A DNA stretch of 64,000 nucleotides from Chromohalobacter canadensis (GCF_029544075.1 NZ_JAJQJH010000003.1:62001-126000); one strand, 5' to 3'. Numbered from the stretch's first letter, positions 1 to 6,928 are shown. Made by a program: numbers and translations. The notes: generated by a model from the sequence alone, not told the origin.

Positions 1-453
1 CCCGGCATCGTCGCCGACACCGATGCCGACGAAAAAAGCATGCCGAAAGTTGCTATCGCGCTTGTAAGCCTGGATCTTCTTGATGTCCTGATGCTTACCG
101 AAGCTATTGGTACTTTTCTGCACTTCGATGGCGGCGAGGTTCTCGTGGGTTCCGCGATGATGGATGATGATGTCGGGGTAGGCGGTACGCGCATCTGTAT
201 CGGCGGTATTGGTCACGCTCGTCATATGGCGGGTGCGCTTGCAGGGGCCTGCCCAGCGATTGTATTCGCAATCGATATCCCAATCGGGAAATGCCTGTTG
301 CAGATACATGGCCAAGCGGAAGGAGAGCGAACGCTCCGTCGCCGACGCCTTGAGCAGAGGGGCGTCGCGCTCGAGGAGTGTTTCGAGGGCGTGGTTCAGC
401 TTCTCTTGAATACTGGTGTCGGATTCGGTGATGAATGTACCGATATGGGTCAT
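1..453 (-). CDS. PD-(D/E)XK nuclease-like protein, C-terminus beyond window edge
   Basis: The minus-strand frame opens at the ATG ending at 453 (SD-like GAGG six bases upstream) and stays open to base 1, giving 151 residues with no stop. The visible part has a helical N-terminus and then a stretch resembling the core of restriction-endonuclease-like folds: TAYPDIIIHH, about 14 residues later AAIEVQKS. That is D-x(n)-E-x-Q/K in place of the usual E-x-K. Similar standalone proteins are usually annotated as hypothetical. The real family assignment needs the missing C-terminus. A perfect sigma-28 promoter lies 71 bases upstream, which is unexpected for a nuclease. Confidence 0.6.
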   Translation of the reverse strand, partial: MTHIGTFITESDTSIQEKLNHALETLLERDAPLLKASATERSLSFRLAMYLQQAFPDWDIDCEYNRWAGPCKRTRHMTSVTNTADTDARTAYPDIIIHHRGTHENLAAIEVQKSTNSFGKHQDIKKIQAYKRDSNFRHAFFVGIGVGDDAG

Positions 454-523
454 CGGATGCCTCGCCTTGTTTTTCTTCGCTACCGTTAGCGTGATAAACG
501 CCGATAATATCCTTGTTTAGCAG

Positions 524-550
524 TTATCGGCCATGATAGACCAGACTTTA
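524..550 (-). promoter_or_regulatory. sigma-28 (FliA) promoter before the edge nuclease-like gene
   Basis: On the minus strand the site reads TAAA, 15 bases, GCCGATAA, an exact match to the flagellar sigma-28 consensus in both boxes and spacing. It faces the gene starting at 453. A second GCCGATAA at 500-507 on the plus strand has no matching -35 box. Confidence 0.7.
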
Positions 551-573
551 ACGGCTTTTTTAATGCTGTAGTA

Positions 574-1158
574 TTAAACGGAGCGAAACTCGGCATGTAG
601 CTTACCGTCGCGGACCATTACATACGCCATATTGCGCTTGCCGGTATCATCTCGCCAGTCGATTTCATTGACCCCCGGTTTGAGCACCGACTCCGCCGCT
701 GCGAGCGATGTCGCAGGTGTACCGTTGACCGACTCCACCACTGCGCCGATGGGCAAACGACTCTGTAGAGGACTCTCCGTCCCGATCTCGACTAATTGCA
801 GGCCAGTCGCGGCGGCGCCCTCGACGGGGGCCTCGGCCCTCGAGCGCTGTGGTGTTGTAGAGCGAGAGGGGGCCTGGCGAGCGGGTTCCGGTCGTTCACT
901 GCTCACCCGCGACGCGCTAGGTTGGCGGAGCTGCCAATGAGCAGAGGTGACCAGCAGCAATGTGCCGACCAGCAGTACGATGATGGCAATATTGGCAAAG
1001 AGCAACGCGGGCAAGTGGGCGCTGAATAGTGACGGTGCCTGGCGTTGAAATAGCAATATCTTGTACGTCGTGTACGGCAGGGTCGCCATGACCGCGCCCC
1101 ATAGCACGGCGAGGAAGACTTGACTGCGCAGTAATGTCCGCATGGTGTCTAGCCACAT
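574..1158 (-). CDS. two-helix inner-membrane protein with PDZ-like C-terminal domain
   Basis: The 194-residue protein has two hydrophobic segments (about residues 12-32 and 49-69), then a Pro/Ser/Arg-rich linker (about 75-115) and a C-terminal domain of about 80 residues. That domain carries VEIGTESPLQSRLPIGAVV and VNGTPATSL, like the carboxylate-binding half of a PDZ fold. I infer a membrane-anchored protein with its C-terminus outside the cytoplasm. The ATG at 1158 is used; an in-frame ATG at 1143 is equally possible because neither has a clear SD. I do not recognise the family. Confidence 0.6.
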   Translation of the reverse strand: MWLDTMRTLLRSQVFLAVLWGAVMATLPYTTYKILLFQRQAPSLFSAHLPALLFANIAIIVLLVGTLLLVTSAHWQLRQPSASRVSSERPEPARQAPSRSTTPQRSRAEAPVEGAAATGLQLVEIGTESPLQSRLPIGAVVESVNGTPATSLAAAESVLKPGVNEIDWRDDTGKRNMAYVMVRDGKLHAEFRSV

Positions 1159-1252
1159 TCAAAGAAGTTCAGCAGGTTTAACGCATCACAAGAAAAAATC
1201 AAGCATCCCCAGCCTAAAGTACGAACGAGCACAGGCAGTTTTCGTACAAAGC

Positions 1253-1603
1253 CTAGCGCGCATGCGCCTTAACCTGATCGTACAACAATCTTGCGTTATC
1301 CAGGGCAATGGCCTCGTTTTCATCCAACTGCAAGAGAGAACCGCCATTGCGGTCGTCGTTCTGGGCGGCGCGGATCACCGTCGCATGGCGGCGCGATACA
1401 CTGGCGACATTCATGCGGATGGATAGCAGCATCAACTCGAAGCGGCGTTTTTGATCTTCGCGTCGGGCGCGCTCCTCGAAGGATTCGGTGGTTTCGATGA
1501 GCGACGCCAGGGTCGTATTGATCAACTTCTCGACCAGATCGAGGCGCGGCACGATCTCGTCATTCAGTTCATTGACGGTGATTTGGGTACGGGGAGAAGA
1601 CAT
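1253..1603 (-). CDS. small helical protein of unknown function
   Basis: The 116-residue protein is mostly predicted helix with heptad-like stretches (residues 8-60, then a basic segment EERARREDQKRR). It has no signal peptide, membrane segment or cysteine. A longer frame reaches 1819, but it would run through the terminator hairpin at 1644-1668, so the ATG at 1603 is chosen. It sits downstream of the PilZ/HD-GYP-like gene, separated by that terminator. I do not recognise it. Confidence 0.5.
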   Translation of the reverse strand: MSSPRTQITVNELNDEIVPRLDLVEKLINTTLASLIETTESFEERARREDQKRRFELMLLSIRMNVASVSRRHATVIRAAQNDDRNGGSLLQLDENEAIALDNARLLYDQVKAHAR

Positions 1604-1643
1604 GACAACGCCTTGGTAGTAGAAGGCCACGAAATTACGATGA

Positions 1644-1668
1644 CAAAAAGGGCCAGCCAAGCTGGCCC
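1644..1668 (-). terminator. rho-independent terminator after the PilZ/HD-GYP-like gene
   Basis: A perfect 8-bp stem (GGGCCAGC/GCTGGCCC) with a 3-base loop is followed on the minus strand by TTTTT. It lies between the stop at 1800 and the next start at 1603. Confidence 0.85.
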
Positions 1669-1799
1669 AAGGCTCGCCAGGGGCAAGCGTCATACACAGC
1701 GAGTGTCGGTATTCACAATGCGTCAAGGCGGTTGCGGTACCCACGAGAACCTTATCGGCCCATTCGCCCTGAGCTTTAATTCGCGTTGTTCTGCTTGAT

Positions 1800-3530
1800 T
1801 CAATGCTTATGATCGACACGGAGATCGTTCGGGTTGACGATACTGACGAGCCGGCCTATCTGAATAAAATCATTGGATGAAAGGTACGTATCGATACGGG
1901 CATCGATGAACGCTAAATTCTTGACAACATGGACGTGGGTGGGCTTTCCCTTGCTGTCGATATCCATGACCCAGGCGAGAAATCCCCGGGAAAATTTGGC
2001 CAGGCTGCCGATTGGATACAAACCGTATTGCTGGATATAGTCGATAATGACGGCGTGCTCGTACTGCGTGTCATTTTCATGCACCCAGCGATAGGTATCC
2101 AACGGTGTACGCGGTGATACGTTATTGCGCTCGTGGGTGAGCTTATTGATCACCTTGATGACCGAGAGCTGCTTCACCAGTTCGGAAAGCTGATCACTCG
2201 TCTTGCCGGCGGGGTACCCGCTGCCGTCGAGCAGTTCGTTGGCGTTCTGGATGATATCCAGACATCCATCACTGGGTTGCCAGCCCAGTTCCGAGATCTT
2301 CTCGAGCAGTTTATCGACATGGCCAAGGAGTATCTCTTTTTGCTGCGGCGTCATGTTGGTCTTCAGCGAGGGCAACTTTTCGCTCATCAAAAGCGGCTTG
2401 CCCATCGTATGCATCAAAGTGCCCGCCACGGCCTCGCGCAAGTGCGGTGAATGCGGATCACGCGACGCGACCATATCCGCGAGACAGCCGGCCACCTGGA
2501 TGGCATGCCGTACCCACTCCGGTTGATCGCGCAGGAAGGAAAGCGCGTACAACAGCTCCTTGCGATTCTGCCGGACGAGATAGAGCAACGAATCGGTACA
2601 GTCGTAAAGCGTCTCTTCGGGAAAGGCATTCCAGTTCTTGATGAAGATCAGCACGGCCTGAAGTTGGCGCGCGATGGTCCGCACGCCCTTGACCATCGGC
2701 GGGGCGTTGGGAGAGTCATTCGGCTTCTGGCTGGCATTTTTCAGAATGCTATCTTCCTTTTTCCGGGGGATGTAAACGGCCGACTGGCTGACACTGCGGC
2801 CATCGACGCCGGCCCGGTAAGCGGCCTCACGTTCAGACTCGGAAACGACATGGAACAGCACATTCTCCATGTCGCGCCCCACCTCGACGAATTGAATGCC
2901 CAGGGCCGCATGTCCCTCGCTACCGAAAGGGCGCATATGGCGTATGCGCCCTCGGGCGTAGAAATACTCGCCATTGGGAAACTCCAGCGTGACACTGGGC
3001 AGCACCTGGTTGACGTAAAGCGGCAGGCTGTCTTCCATGGCGATATCGATCATGCAGCCGCCGGTCGAGATATTGCGCAGCCGCCCCTTGATGGTCAACT
3101 CATTGGCGAACACCTCGAGCGTGGCACGCGCGTACATGCCCAGGATCAGAGGAATGCGCACCGCACCGCGTGTTTCCTCCGTGAACAATGCATCTGCCAG
3201 TTGGCACTTGATCTCGTAGGAATCGGCCTCCTTCTTGAGTGGCTGGGCCTTGATCTTCTCGAAATTGTAGATATCCGTGTCTTCCTCGTCGGATGACGCG
3301 GAGATCTCGACATCGAAGGACAAATACCCTTGGTAGATATACGACTCTATGTCGGCCTTTTCATCGGAGACACTAAGCTCAAAAGCCCCTGTGTCCATAT
3401 CTAGGTTGAGGATCTTGCCCTGAAGCGGCTTGGTCGTTTTCTTGGAAAACACCGTGATGGTGTGCTCTTTGGCGATCAGAGCGCGAAGAACGCCCGCCAG
3501 GTGATTGCCTGAGTATTGGTGTGACAGCAT
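1800..3530 (-). CDS. PilZ domain protein with degenerate HD-GYP domain
   Basis: The 576-residue protein begins with about 120 residues resembling the YcgR N-terminal fold. A PilZ domain follows (about 123-225), with the cyclic-di-GMP signature RGAVR and NISTGG. The C-terminal half (about 290-500) has the layout of an HD-GYP phosphodiesterase but lacks key metal ligands. The usual HD is LMHTMGK (Asp to Thr). The HHE before DGSGYP is replaced by NANELLDGSGYP, although the GYP itself survives. I infer a c-di-GMP receptor whose phosphodiesterase half is probably a catalytically dead signalling module. Proximity to flagellar genes and its YcgR-like front suggest motility or surface control. The gene is closed by the terminator at 1644-1668. 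Confidence 0.8.
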   Translation of the reverse strand: MLSHQYSGNHLAGVLRALIAKEHTITVFSKKTTKPLQGKILNLDMDTGAFELSVSDEKADIESYIYQGYLSFDVEISASSDEEDTDIYNFEKIKAQPLKKEADSYEIKCQLADALFTEETRGAVRIPLILGMYARATLEVFANELTIKGRLRNISTGGCMIDIAMEDSLPLYVNQVLPSVTLEFPNGEYFYARGRIRHMRPFGSEGHAALGIQFVEVGRDMENVLFHVVSESEREAAYRAGVDGRSVSQSAVYIPRKKEDSILKNASQKPNDSPNAPPMVKGVRTIARQLQAVLIFIKNWNAFPEETLYDCTDSLLYLVRQNRKELLYALSFLRDQPEWVRHAIQVAGCLADMVASRDPHSPHLREAVAGTLMHTMGKPLLMSEKLPSLKTNMTPQQKEILLGHVDKLLEKISELGWQPSDGCLDIIQNANELLDGSGYPAGKTSDQLSELVKQLSVIKVINKLTHERNNVSPRTPLDTYRWVHENDTQYEHAVIIDYIQQYGLYPIGSLAKFSRGFLAWVMDIDSKGKPTHVHVVKNLAFIDARIDTYLSSNDFIQIGRLVSIVNPNDLRVDHKH

Positions 3531-3571
3531 ACGCGTACCTATGAGTCCATTGCCGGGGCGATGTACGGGGT

Positions 3572-3598
3572 TTATTCGTTTTTATTGTAATAGCTTTA
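3572..3598 (-). promoter_or_regulatory. weak sigma-28-like site before the PilZ gene
   Basis: TAAA, 15 bases, ACGAATAA on the minus strand: an exact -35 core and spacing, but only 5 of 8 in the -10 box. E. coli ycgR is a sigma-28 gene, which makes the site plausible. The region is AT-rich, so chance is a real alternative. Confidence 0.25.
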
Positions 3599-3733
3599 TT
3601 TGATTTTAATCGTTCTTATAAGCGGTGCTTGCGCTGCCAGGCCGCATAGGATAGGTGCGCCGGAAGCGCTACCGATAACGACCATGGTTCCCTTATATCA
3701 TAGATAGACAGGATGGGGAGTGGGGTAAATACG

Positions 3734-3812
3734 TATGCTCGGTGCGTGGCTGGAAACCGGCAAGATGCACGACAGAGACGATGAGCCGGGCCACGCTGCA
3801 AAGCCTGTTGAA
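3734..3812 (+). pseudogene. decayed copy of the DUF4258 gene
   Basis: The translation MLGAWLETGKMHDRDDEP matches LLGELLETGQMRYKDDTR of the intact DUF4258 protein at 5812-6066, and the bases align without gaps over about 60 positions. The flanking parts of the gene are missing. The rest of 3531-3962 holds no gene I can support; a short open stretch at 3845-3914 ending in a TAA stop may be another antitoxin tail. Confidence 0.55.
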
Positions 3813-3899
3813 AGGCGATCCATCGGTTACTATCGGCAGTTAATCGCAGCGAAGAGAACCTATCCGATGACGATTCTCTCTGGAAGGCTATTGAAGCGC

Positions 3900-3948
3900 A
3901 AATGCTAGCCGGGTAAGGCTTTCGTGGGAGGGAACTTGTTCCCGATGG
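3900..3948 (+). repeat. REP-like repeat, copy A
   Basis: 49 bases matching 5677-5725 at 41 of 49 positions. It contains the perfect palindrome GGGAACTTGTTCCC at 3930-3943. Both copies lie next to decayed toxin-antitoxin genes. Confidence 0.55.
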
Positions 3949-3962
3949 TTTTTTGCCACCTT

Positions 3963-4457
3963 TTATCGTGACGCGTTCGAGCCCAACAGCGTTTGGATGC
4001 GTTCGCCGTCACTGCTAGCCGCTTCCCACAAGTCATCCCAGCTATCCGGTGGATTGCCGCTCTTAAGCATCTTGTGGAAGACAGCATAAGCGTCGTACTT
4101 GCTGCCATAGGCACGTTTGGTGGATTCGTCGTTGACCCAGGCATAGATGAGTATCCTGCTGGCGAGGTCGTAACGAAAGAATAGCCGGTACTGTTGGTAG
4201 AATTTTGCCCGTTGCCAATGGGTATGAGCTGTTCCGAGCGTGTTCCCCTGTCGATACTGTGGGCCTGATGGATCCTGTGGGATGTCGTGCAAGGCCAGTT
4301 TAACAATGGCTGCCAGACGTTTGGTGGCGGATTTGGCGCGGTATCCCTCCGGGTCTTTCGCTTGTAGCCGCTTCACCTTGTCGGTCAGCGCCTCGACCTG
4401 CGCCAGGAAGAGTGGATGTGCGTAGATCGTCCACCCGTTGATCACCAGAGGGCTCAT
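3963..4457 (-). CDS. yhaV: type II toxin, YhaV family ribonuclease
   Basis: The 164-residue protein matches the YhaV family along its length: NGWTIYAHPLF at the front, KDPEGYRAKSATKRLAAI, the RelE-like core QQYRLFFRYD, WVNDEST and DAYAVFHKMLKSGNPPDSW. YhaV is a RelE-superfamily mRNA endonuclease that is neutralised by PrlF. The start overlaps the stop of prlF by four bases, so the two are translationally coupled. Family length is normal and I see no damage. Confidence 0.92.
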   Translation of the reverse strand: MSPLVINGWTIYAHPLFLAQVEALTDKVKRLQAKDPEGYRAKSATKRLAAIVKLALHDIPQDPSGPQYRQGNTLGTAHTHWQRAKFYQQYRLFFRYDLASRILIYAWVNDESTKRAYGSKYDAYAVFHKMLKSGNPPDSWDDLWEAASSDGERIQTLLGSNASR

Positions 4458-4789
4458 GCGTCGTCATCGTCTTCTGGTAGTGCCTCATCGAGGTCTACCT
4501 CGATGCCTGACGTCAGGCGTTTAGCCTCAGAAAAGGTGCCAGCAGCGACAGGACGAATATTTTCCGGATGCGCCTGTAGATCGCGTTCCAGGAATGCCAG
4601 AAAGCTAGCCACCACGGGATCTTGGCTGGGCTCATCGCTGGCACGGGAGAGCACCACCTCCCCATTGGGGCGGACCGTGTAGTGAATCCGGTCGCGGCGC
4701 TTCAGCTTCAGTGCACGTCGAACCGATGCCGGTACAGTCGTCTGGTAGCGATCCGTCAGGGTGGAATCATCCTCAATGGCTGTGTTCAT
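4454..4789 (-). CDS. prlF: antitoxin PrlF, AbrB-type DNA-binding protein
   Basis: The 111-residue protein has an N-terminal swapped-hairpin AbrB/SpoVT fold (YQTTVPASVRRALKLKRRD, then IHYTVRPNGEVVLSR). Its acidic C-terminal tail (EVDLDEALPEDDDD) is the likely toxin-binding part. It binds YhaV and, with it, represses its own promoter. The start at 4789 is chosen for its GGAG eight bases upstream; an in-frame ATG at 4852 would run through the promoter. The gene is first in a two-gene operon with yhaV. Confidence 0.9.
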   Translation of the reverse strand: MNTAIEDDSTLTDRYQTTVPASVRRALKLKRRDRIHYTVRPNGEVVLSRASDEPSQDPVVASFLAFLERDLQAHPENIRPVAAGTFSEAKRLTSGIEVDLDEALPEDDDDA

Positions 4790-4829
4790 GATGGGTCTCC
4801 GCTCGTTGGCAACGCAGTGGTATATAGAA

Positions 4830-4858
4830 AAGGTAATGCAATTGCATTGCATGGTCAA
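4830..4858 (-). promoter_or_regulatory. prlF promoter with palindromic operator
   Basis: On the minus strand TTGACC is followed by a 17-base spacer and TACCTT (weak -10). The spacer holds a perfect 14-bp palindrome, AATGCAATTGCATT, at 4835-4848. That is the expected position for autorepression by PrlF-YhaV. Nothing in the sequence proves which protein binds. Confidence 0.5.
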
Positions 4859-4923
4859 TATTCCCGTGCCGAACTGCGCTATACACCCTGTGCAACTCTG
4901 GAAGGCGCGCGTTGGGCAAGCGC

Positions 4924-4962
4924 TTGCGCCGTGTGTGCTGATAAGTTATATTTTTGTATAAT
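4924..4962 (+). promoter_or_regulatory. mazEF promoter and likely operator
   Basis: TTGCGC (4924) and TATATT (4947) are 17 bases apart, and a second -10-like TATAAT starts at 4957. The two -10-like elements form the inverted repeat TTATA-6-TATAA (4946-4961), a plausible autoregulatory site. Confidence 0.5.
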
Positions 4963-4993
4963 TTGAGCGTATTGCTATGCGCAGGAGGTCTGT

Positions 4994-5248
4994 ATGAGCA
5001 CTACCAATCTTCGCCGTGTCGGCGGCTCTGTCATGATGTCAGTGCCGCGTACACTGCTCGATCAACTGAACCTTCACGAGGGCTCTCAAGTCGAGATCGA
5101 AGTCGACCACGGCCGCTTGATCGTGGAACCGGCCAAGCCACAATACTCCCTTGAGGAGCTGCTGGCCCAGTGCGATACCACGGCAGATATGTCTGCTGGC
5201 GAACGCGAGTGGCTGGAGGCCGACCCCGTCGGTCGTGAATTGCTGTAA
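4994..5248 (+). CDS. mazE: antitoxin MazE, AbrB family
   Basis: The 84-residue protein has the MazE fold at the front (LRRVGGSVMMSVPRTLLDQL, then SQVEIEVDHGRLIVEP) and a short acidic tail (EREWLEADPVGRELL) for toxin binding. A strong AGGAGG lies six bases before the ATG. Its stop shares one base with the toxin start. It is divergent from prlF-yhaV and the roughly 200 bases between them hold both promoters. Confidence 0.9.
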   Translation: MSTTNLRRVGGSVMMSVPRTLLDQLNLHEGSQVEIEVDHGRLIVEPAKPQYSLEELLAQCDTTADMSAGEREWLEADPVGRELL

Positions 5249-5580
5249 TGCGGCGCGGTGACATCTATCTCGTTTCGCTCAACCCCACTCGGGGTCATGA
5301 ACAGCAAGGTATGCGTCCGGTGCTGATCGTGTCGCCGGATGCGTTCAATATCGCCATGGGCACGCCTTTGGTTGCGCCGATCACTAACGGTGGCGGCTTC
5401 GCTCGCTCCCGAGGCTTCACGGTGTCGCTGGCCGATGCAGGGACTACTACCACCGGTGTTGTCTTGTGTGGTCAGGTGCGGACCTTGGATATCGAGGCCC
5501 GTCAGGGGCGGCGGCTGGAGAGCATCCCGCGAGAGGTTATGGATGACGTGATAGCTAAGCTAGCGACTCTGGTTAGCTAA
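5248..5580 (+). CDS. mazF: toxin MazF/PemK family endoribonuclease
   Basis: The 110-residue protein has the MazF landmarks: RRGDIYLVSLNPTRGHEQQG with the catalytic-type Arg and substrate loop, RPVLIVSPDAFN, PLVAPITNGG, and GVVLCGQVRTLDIEARQG. It cleaves single-stranded RNA and is held by MazE. Length and core residues look intact, so it is probably active. The product resembles ChpB/PemK slightly more than E. coli MazF, but I cannot separate the subfamilies by eye. Confidence 0.9.
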   Translation: MRRGDIYLVSLNPTRGHEQQGMRPVLIVSPDAFNIAMGTPLVAPITNGGGFARSRGFTVSLADAGTTTTGVVLCGQVRTLDIEARQGRRLESIPREVMDDVIAKLATLVS

Positions 5581-5591
5581 ACCATACCGCC

Positions 5592-5676
5592 TGGCTTCAA
5601 GATGAAGATACCGTTGCGTATTTCAAGAAGCTTGCCGAGGAAAAAGATCTTCCATGTCAGAGTCTCATTCATCGAG
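5592..5676 (+). pseudogene. C-terminal remnant of a CopG/BrnA-type antitoxin
   Basis: The frame reads WLQDEDTVAYFKKLAEEK, then DLPCQSLI. This matches the ribbon-helix-helix end of BrnA/CopG antitoxins (typically DPDTVAYFKALA...LPYQTLIN). No start codon or N-terminal part precedes it, because it begins 12 bases after mazF. The frame runs on into the repeat at 5677. Confidence 0.5.
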
Positions 5677-5725
5677 AAATGCTAGCCGAGCACGGTTTTC
5701 GCGGGAGGGGACTCGTTCCCGGTGG
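5677..5725 (+). repeat. REP-like repeat, copy B
   Basis: Second copy of the 49-base element at 3900-3948 (41 of 49 identical). The central inverted repeat is slightly imperfect here (GGGACTCGTTCCC). It directly follows an antitoxin remnant. Confidence 0.55.
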
Positions 5726-5811
5726 GCTTGGACAGGTGGTAAATTGCTGGCTTCGTAATGCTCGACCAGAGGCAGTAGAATTATGGTCACCATACAATGA
5801 GGTGAACCTTG

Positions 5812-6066
5812 ATGTTCTGTCGGCGATTCGGTTTGGATGTATATGTTACCCGGCATGCCCGTGAGCGTATGGCCCAGCGTGGTATGACAGAGGTGCTGCT
5901 CGGTGAGCTTCTGGAAACCGGCCAGATGCGCTATAAGGACGATACGCGGCTATGGATCGCCAAGGCTATGGAAGGGCGCAACGATAATTTGGTATGTGCC
6001 GCCGTGGTACTTGAAGATCGACTGGTCGTCAAAACCGTCATGCATCATTTTCAGTGGGAGGAATGA
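5812..6066 (+). CDS. DUF4258 protein, likely toxin of a small TA pair
   Basis: The 84-residue protein has the DUF4258 pattern: RHARERMAQRGMTEVLLGEL, then a central strand region and VKTVMHHF near the end. These proteins resemble BrnT/RelE-like toxins and are often paired with small antitoxins. The ATG at 5812 has GAGGTGA upstream. The next gene begins directly after the stop, giving a two-gene unit. A decayed copy of this gene lies at 3734-3812. Toxin activity is inferred from family and context. Confidence 0.7.
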   Translation: MFCRRFGLDVYVTRHARERMAQRGMTEVLLGELLETGQMRYKDDTRLWIAKAMEGRNDNLVCAAVVLEDRLVVKTVMHHFQWEE

Positions 6067-6068
6067 CT

Positions 6069-6260
6069 ATGCGCACTACGTACGATGAAGCTGACGATAT
6101 CCTGGTTGTGCATCTTTCGGAGAAGGCCATTGCGAAGGAAGTCTCGCAAGATTGGAATACCCATGTCAGCTATGCGGAAGACGGCACTATCGTGGAAATT
6201 GTGATTTTGGACGCATCCAAGCAGGGCGCATGGCCTTTGTTGCGTAGCCATGCAGCCTAG
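6069..6260 (+). CDS. DUF2283 protein, likely partner of the DUF4258 protein
   Basis: The 63-residue protein has the DUF2283 shape: TYDEADDILVVHLSEK, then VSYAEDGTIVEIVILDASK. DUF2283 proteins commonly sit directly after DUF4258 genes and are thought to act as antitoxins. The ATG at 6069 lies six bases after GGGAGGA; an ATG at 6063 overlaps the upstream stop but lacks a usable SD. The gene ends about where the IS3 relic begins. Confidence 0.7.
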   Translation: MRTTYDEADDILVVHLSEKAIAKEVSQDWNTHVSYAEDGTIVEIVILDASKQGAWPLLRSHAA

Positions 6261-6261
6261 C

Positions 6262-6567
6262 TTTGCGAACGAGTTTGCGTTCAGCAACCGTTGGCACTAT
6301 CGCGCTGATAGCGGGCTCGTTGTCAGTAGCCACCAATATACGGGCACGGTCAAAGCCTATGGTCTCACGCTGGCGTTCACGACGCCGTATACACCGGAAC
6401 AGAAGCGCTTCTTCCGCTCCTTGAAGGAGGAGTGCATCTGGCTTCACCGTTTCGAATCGCTGGCCAAAGCCAGGGTCGTGATCAATCGCTGGATCCGGCA
6501 TTTTACAACGAAGAGTGGCCACATCAGTCTCTGGACTACGTGGCACCCTGAGCACACCCAGGATTAA
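6262..6567 (+). pseudogene. relic of an IS3-family transposase (OrfB C-terminus)
   Basis: Recognisable pieces of the rve integrase core remain: SGLVVSSHQYTGTVKAYGL, TPYTPEQ, then RFFRSLKEECIWLHRFES with the third catalytic acidic residue. The few residues normally between EQ and RFFRS are missing. Near 6510 the frame shifts: the other frame continues as FYNEEWPHQSLDYVAP to a stop. The first two catalytic Asp, OrfA and the inverted repeats are absent. It cannot move. Confidence 0.75.
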
Positions 6568-6610
6568 CGGTATAGGGTGTGCAGAAGCCAGGGGCCATTA
6601 TAATACGAGG

Positions 6611-6928
6611 TTAATAAATAATAGCAGCGCCTATTAGGGTGCCGATTATTAAGCCTATCAATTGTGGACCTATGAGCCAAAAAGTTTTAGTTCCTAGAAT
6701 GCTTAAGATACCCCCTGTTGTAAAAAAAGCATCTGGGTGTGTGAATCTTCTAATAGCATCTCCTGCTATGGCCCCACACCAACCACAAAGAGATCCTATG
6801 ATAATAGCGAAAGTCTTTGTGAAGAAAGACGCGTAGGCTACTTCTGGCATTGTGTTGAAAAAGTTGACAAATATAGAGAATGCCAAAGAGGCACCTAGCC
6901 AAATGTACTTTACGTTTTTTTGCTGCAT
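6611..6928 (-). CDS. small AT-rich membrane protein
   Basis: The 105-residue protein has about four hydrophobic segments (residues 8-25, 35-55, 65-82 and 85-105) joined by short loops. The ATG at 6928 has GGAGG upstream. Base composition is much more AT-rich than the flagellar or housekeeping genes, as in the lipoprotein just upstream; the stop of that gene is 14 bases before this start. I infer a transferred two-gene unit. No family recognised. Confidence 0.55.
   Translation of the reverse strand: MQQKNVKYIWLGASLAFSIFVNFFNTMPEVAYASFFTKTFAIIIGSLCGWCGAIAGDAIRRFTHPDAFFTTGGILSILGTKTFWLIGPQLIGLIIGTLIGAAIIY

Noticed and set aside
500-507. Plus-strand GCCGATAA as a second sigma-28 promoter
   Set aside because: The -35 position reads TACC, and no plus-strand gene follows before 3600.
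1604-1819. Longer N-terminus for the gene at 1253-1603
   Set aside because: The extension would be translated through the perfect terminator hairpin at 1644-1668 and overlap the end of the upstream gene.
2451-3296. 281-codon plus-strand frame opposite the PilZ gene
   Set aside because: It lies wholly antisense to the recognised PilZ/HD-GYP-like protein and resembles no family.
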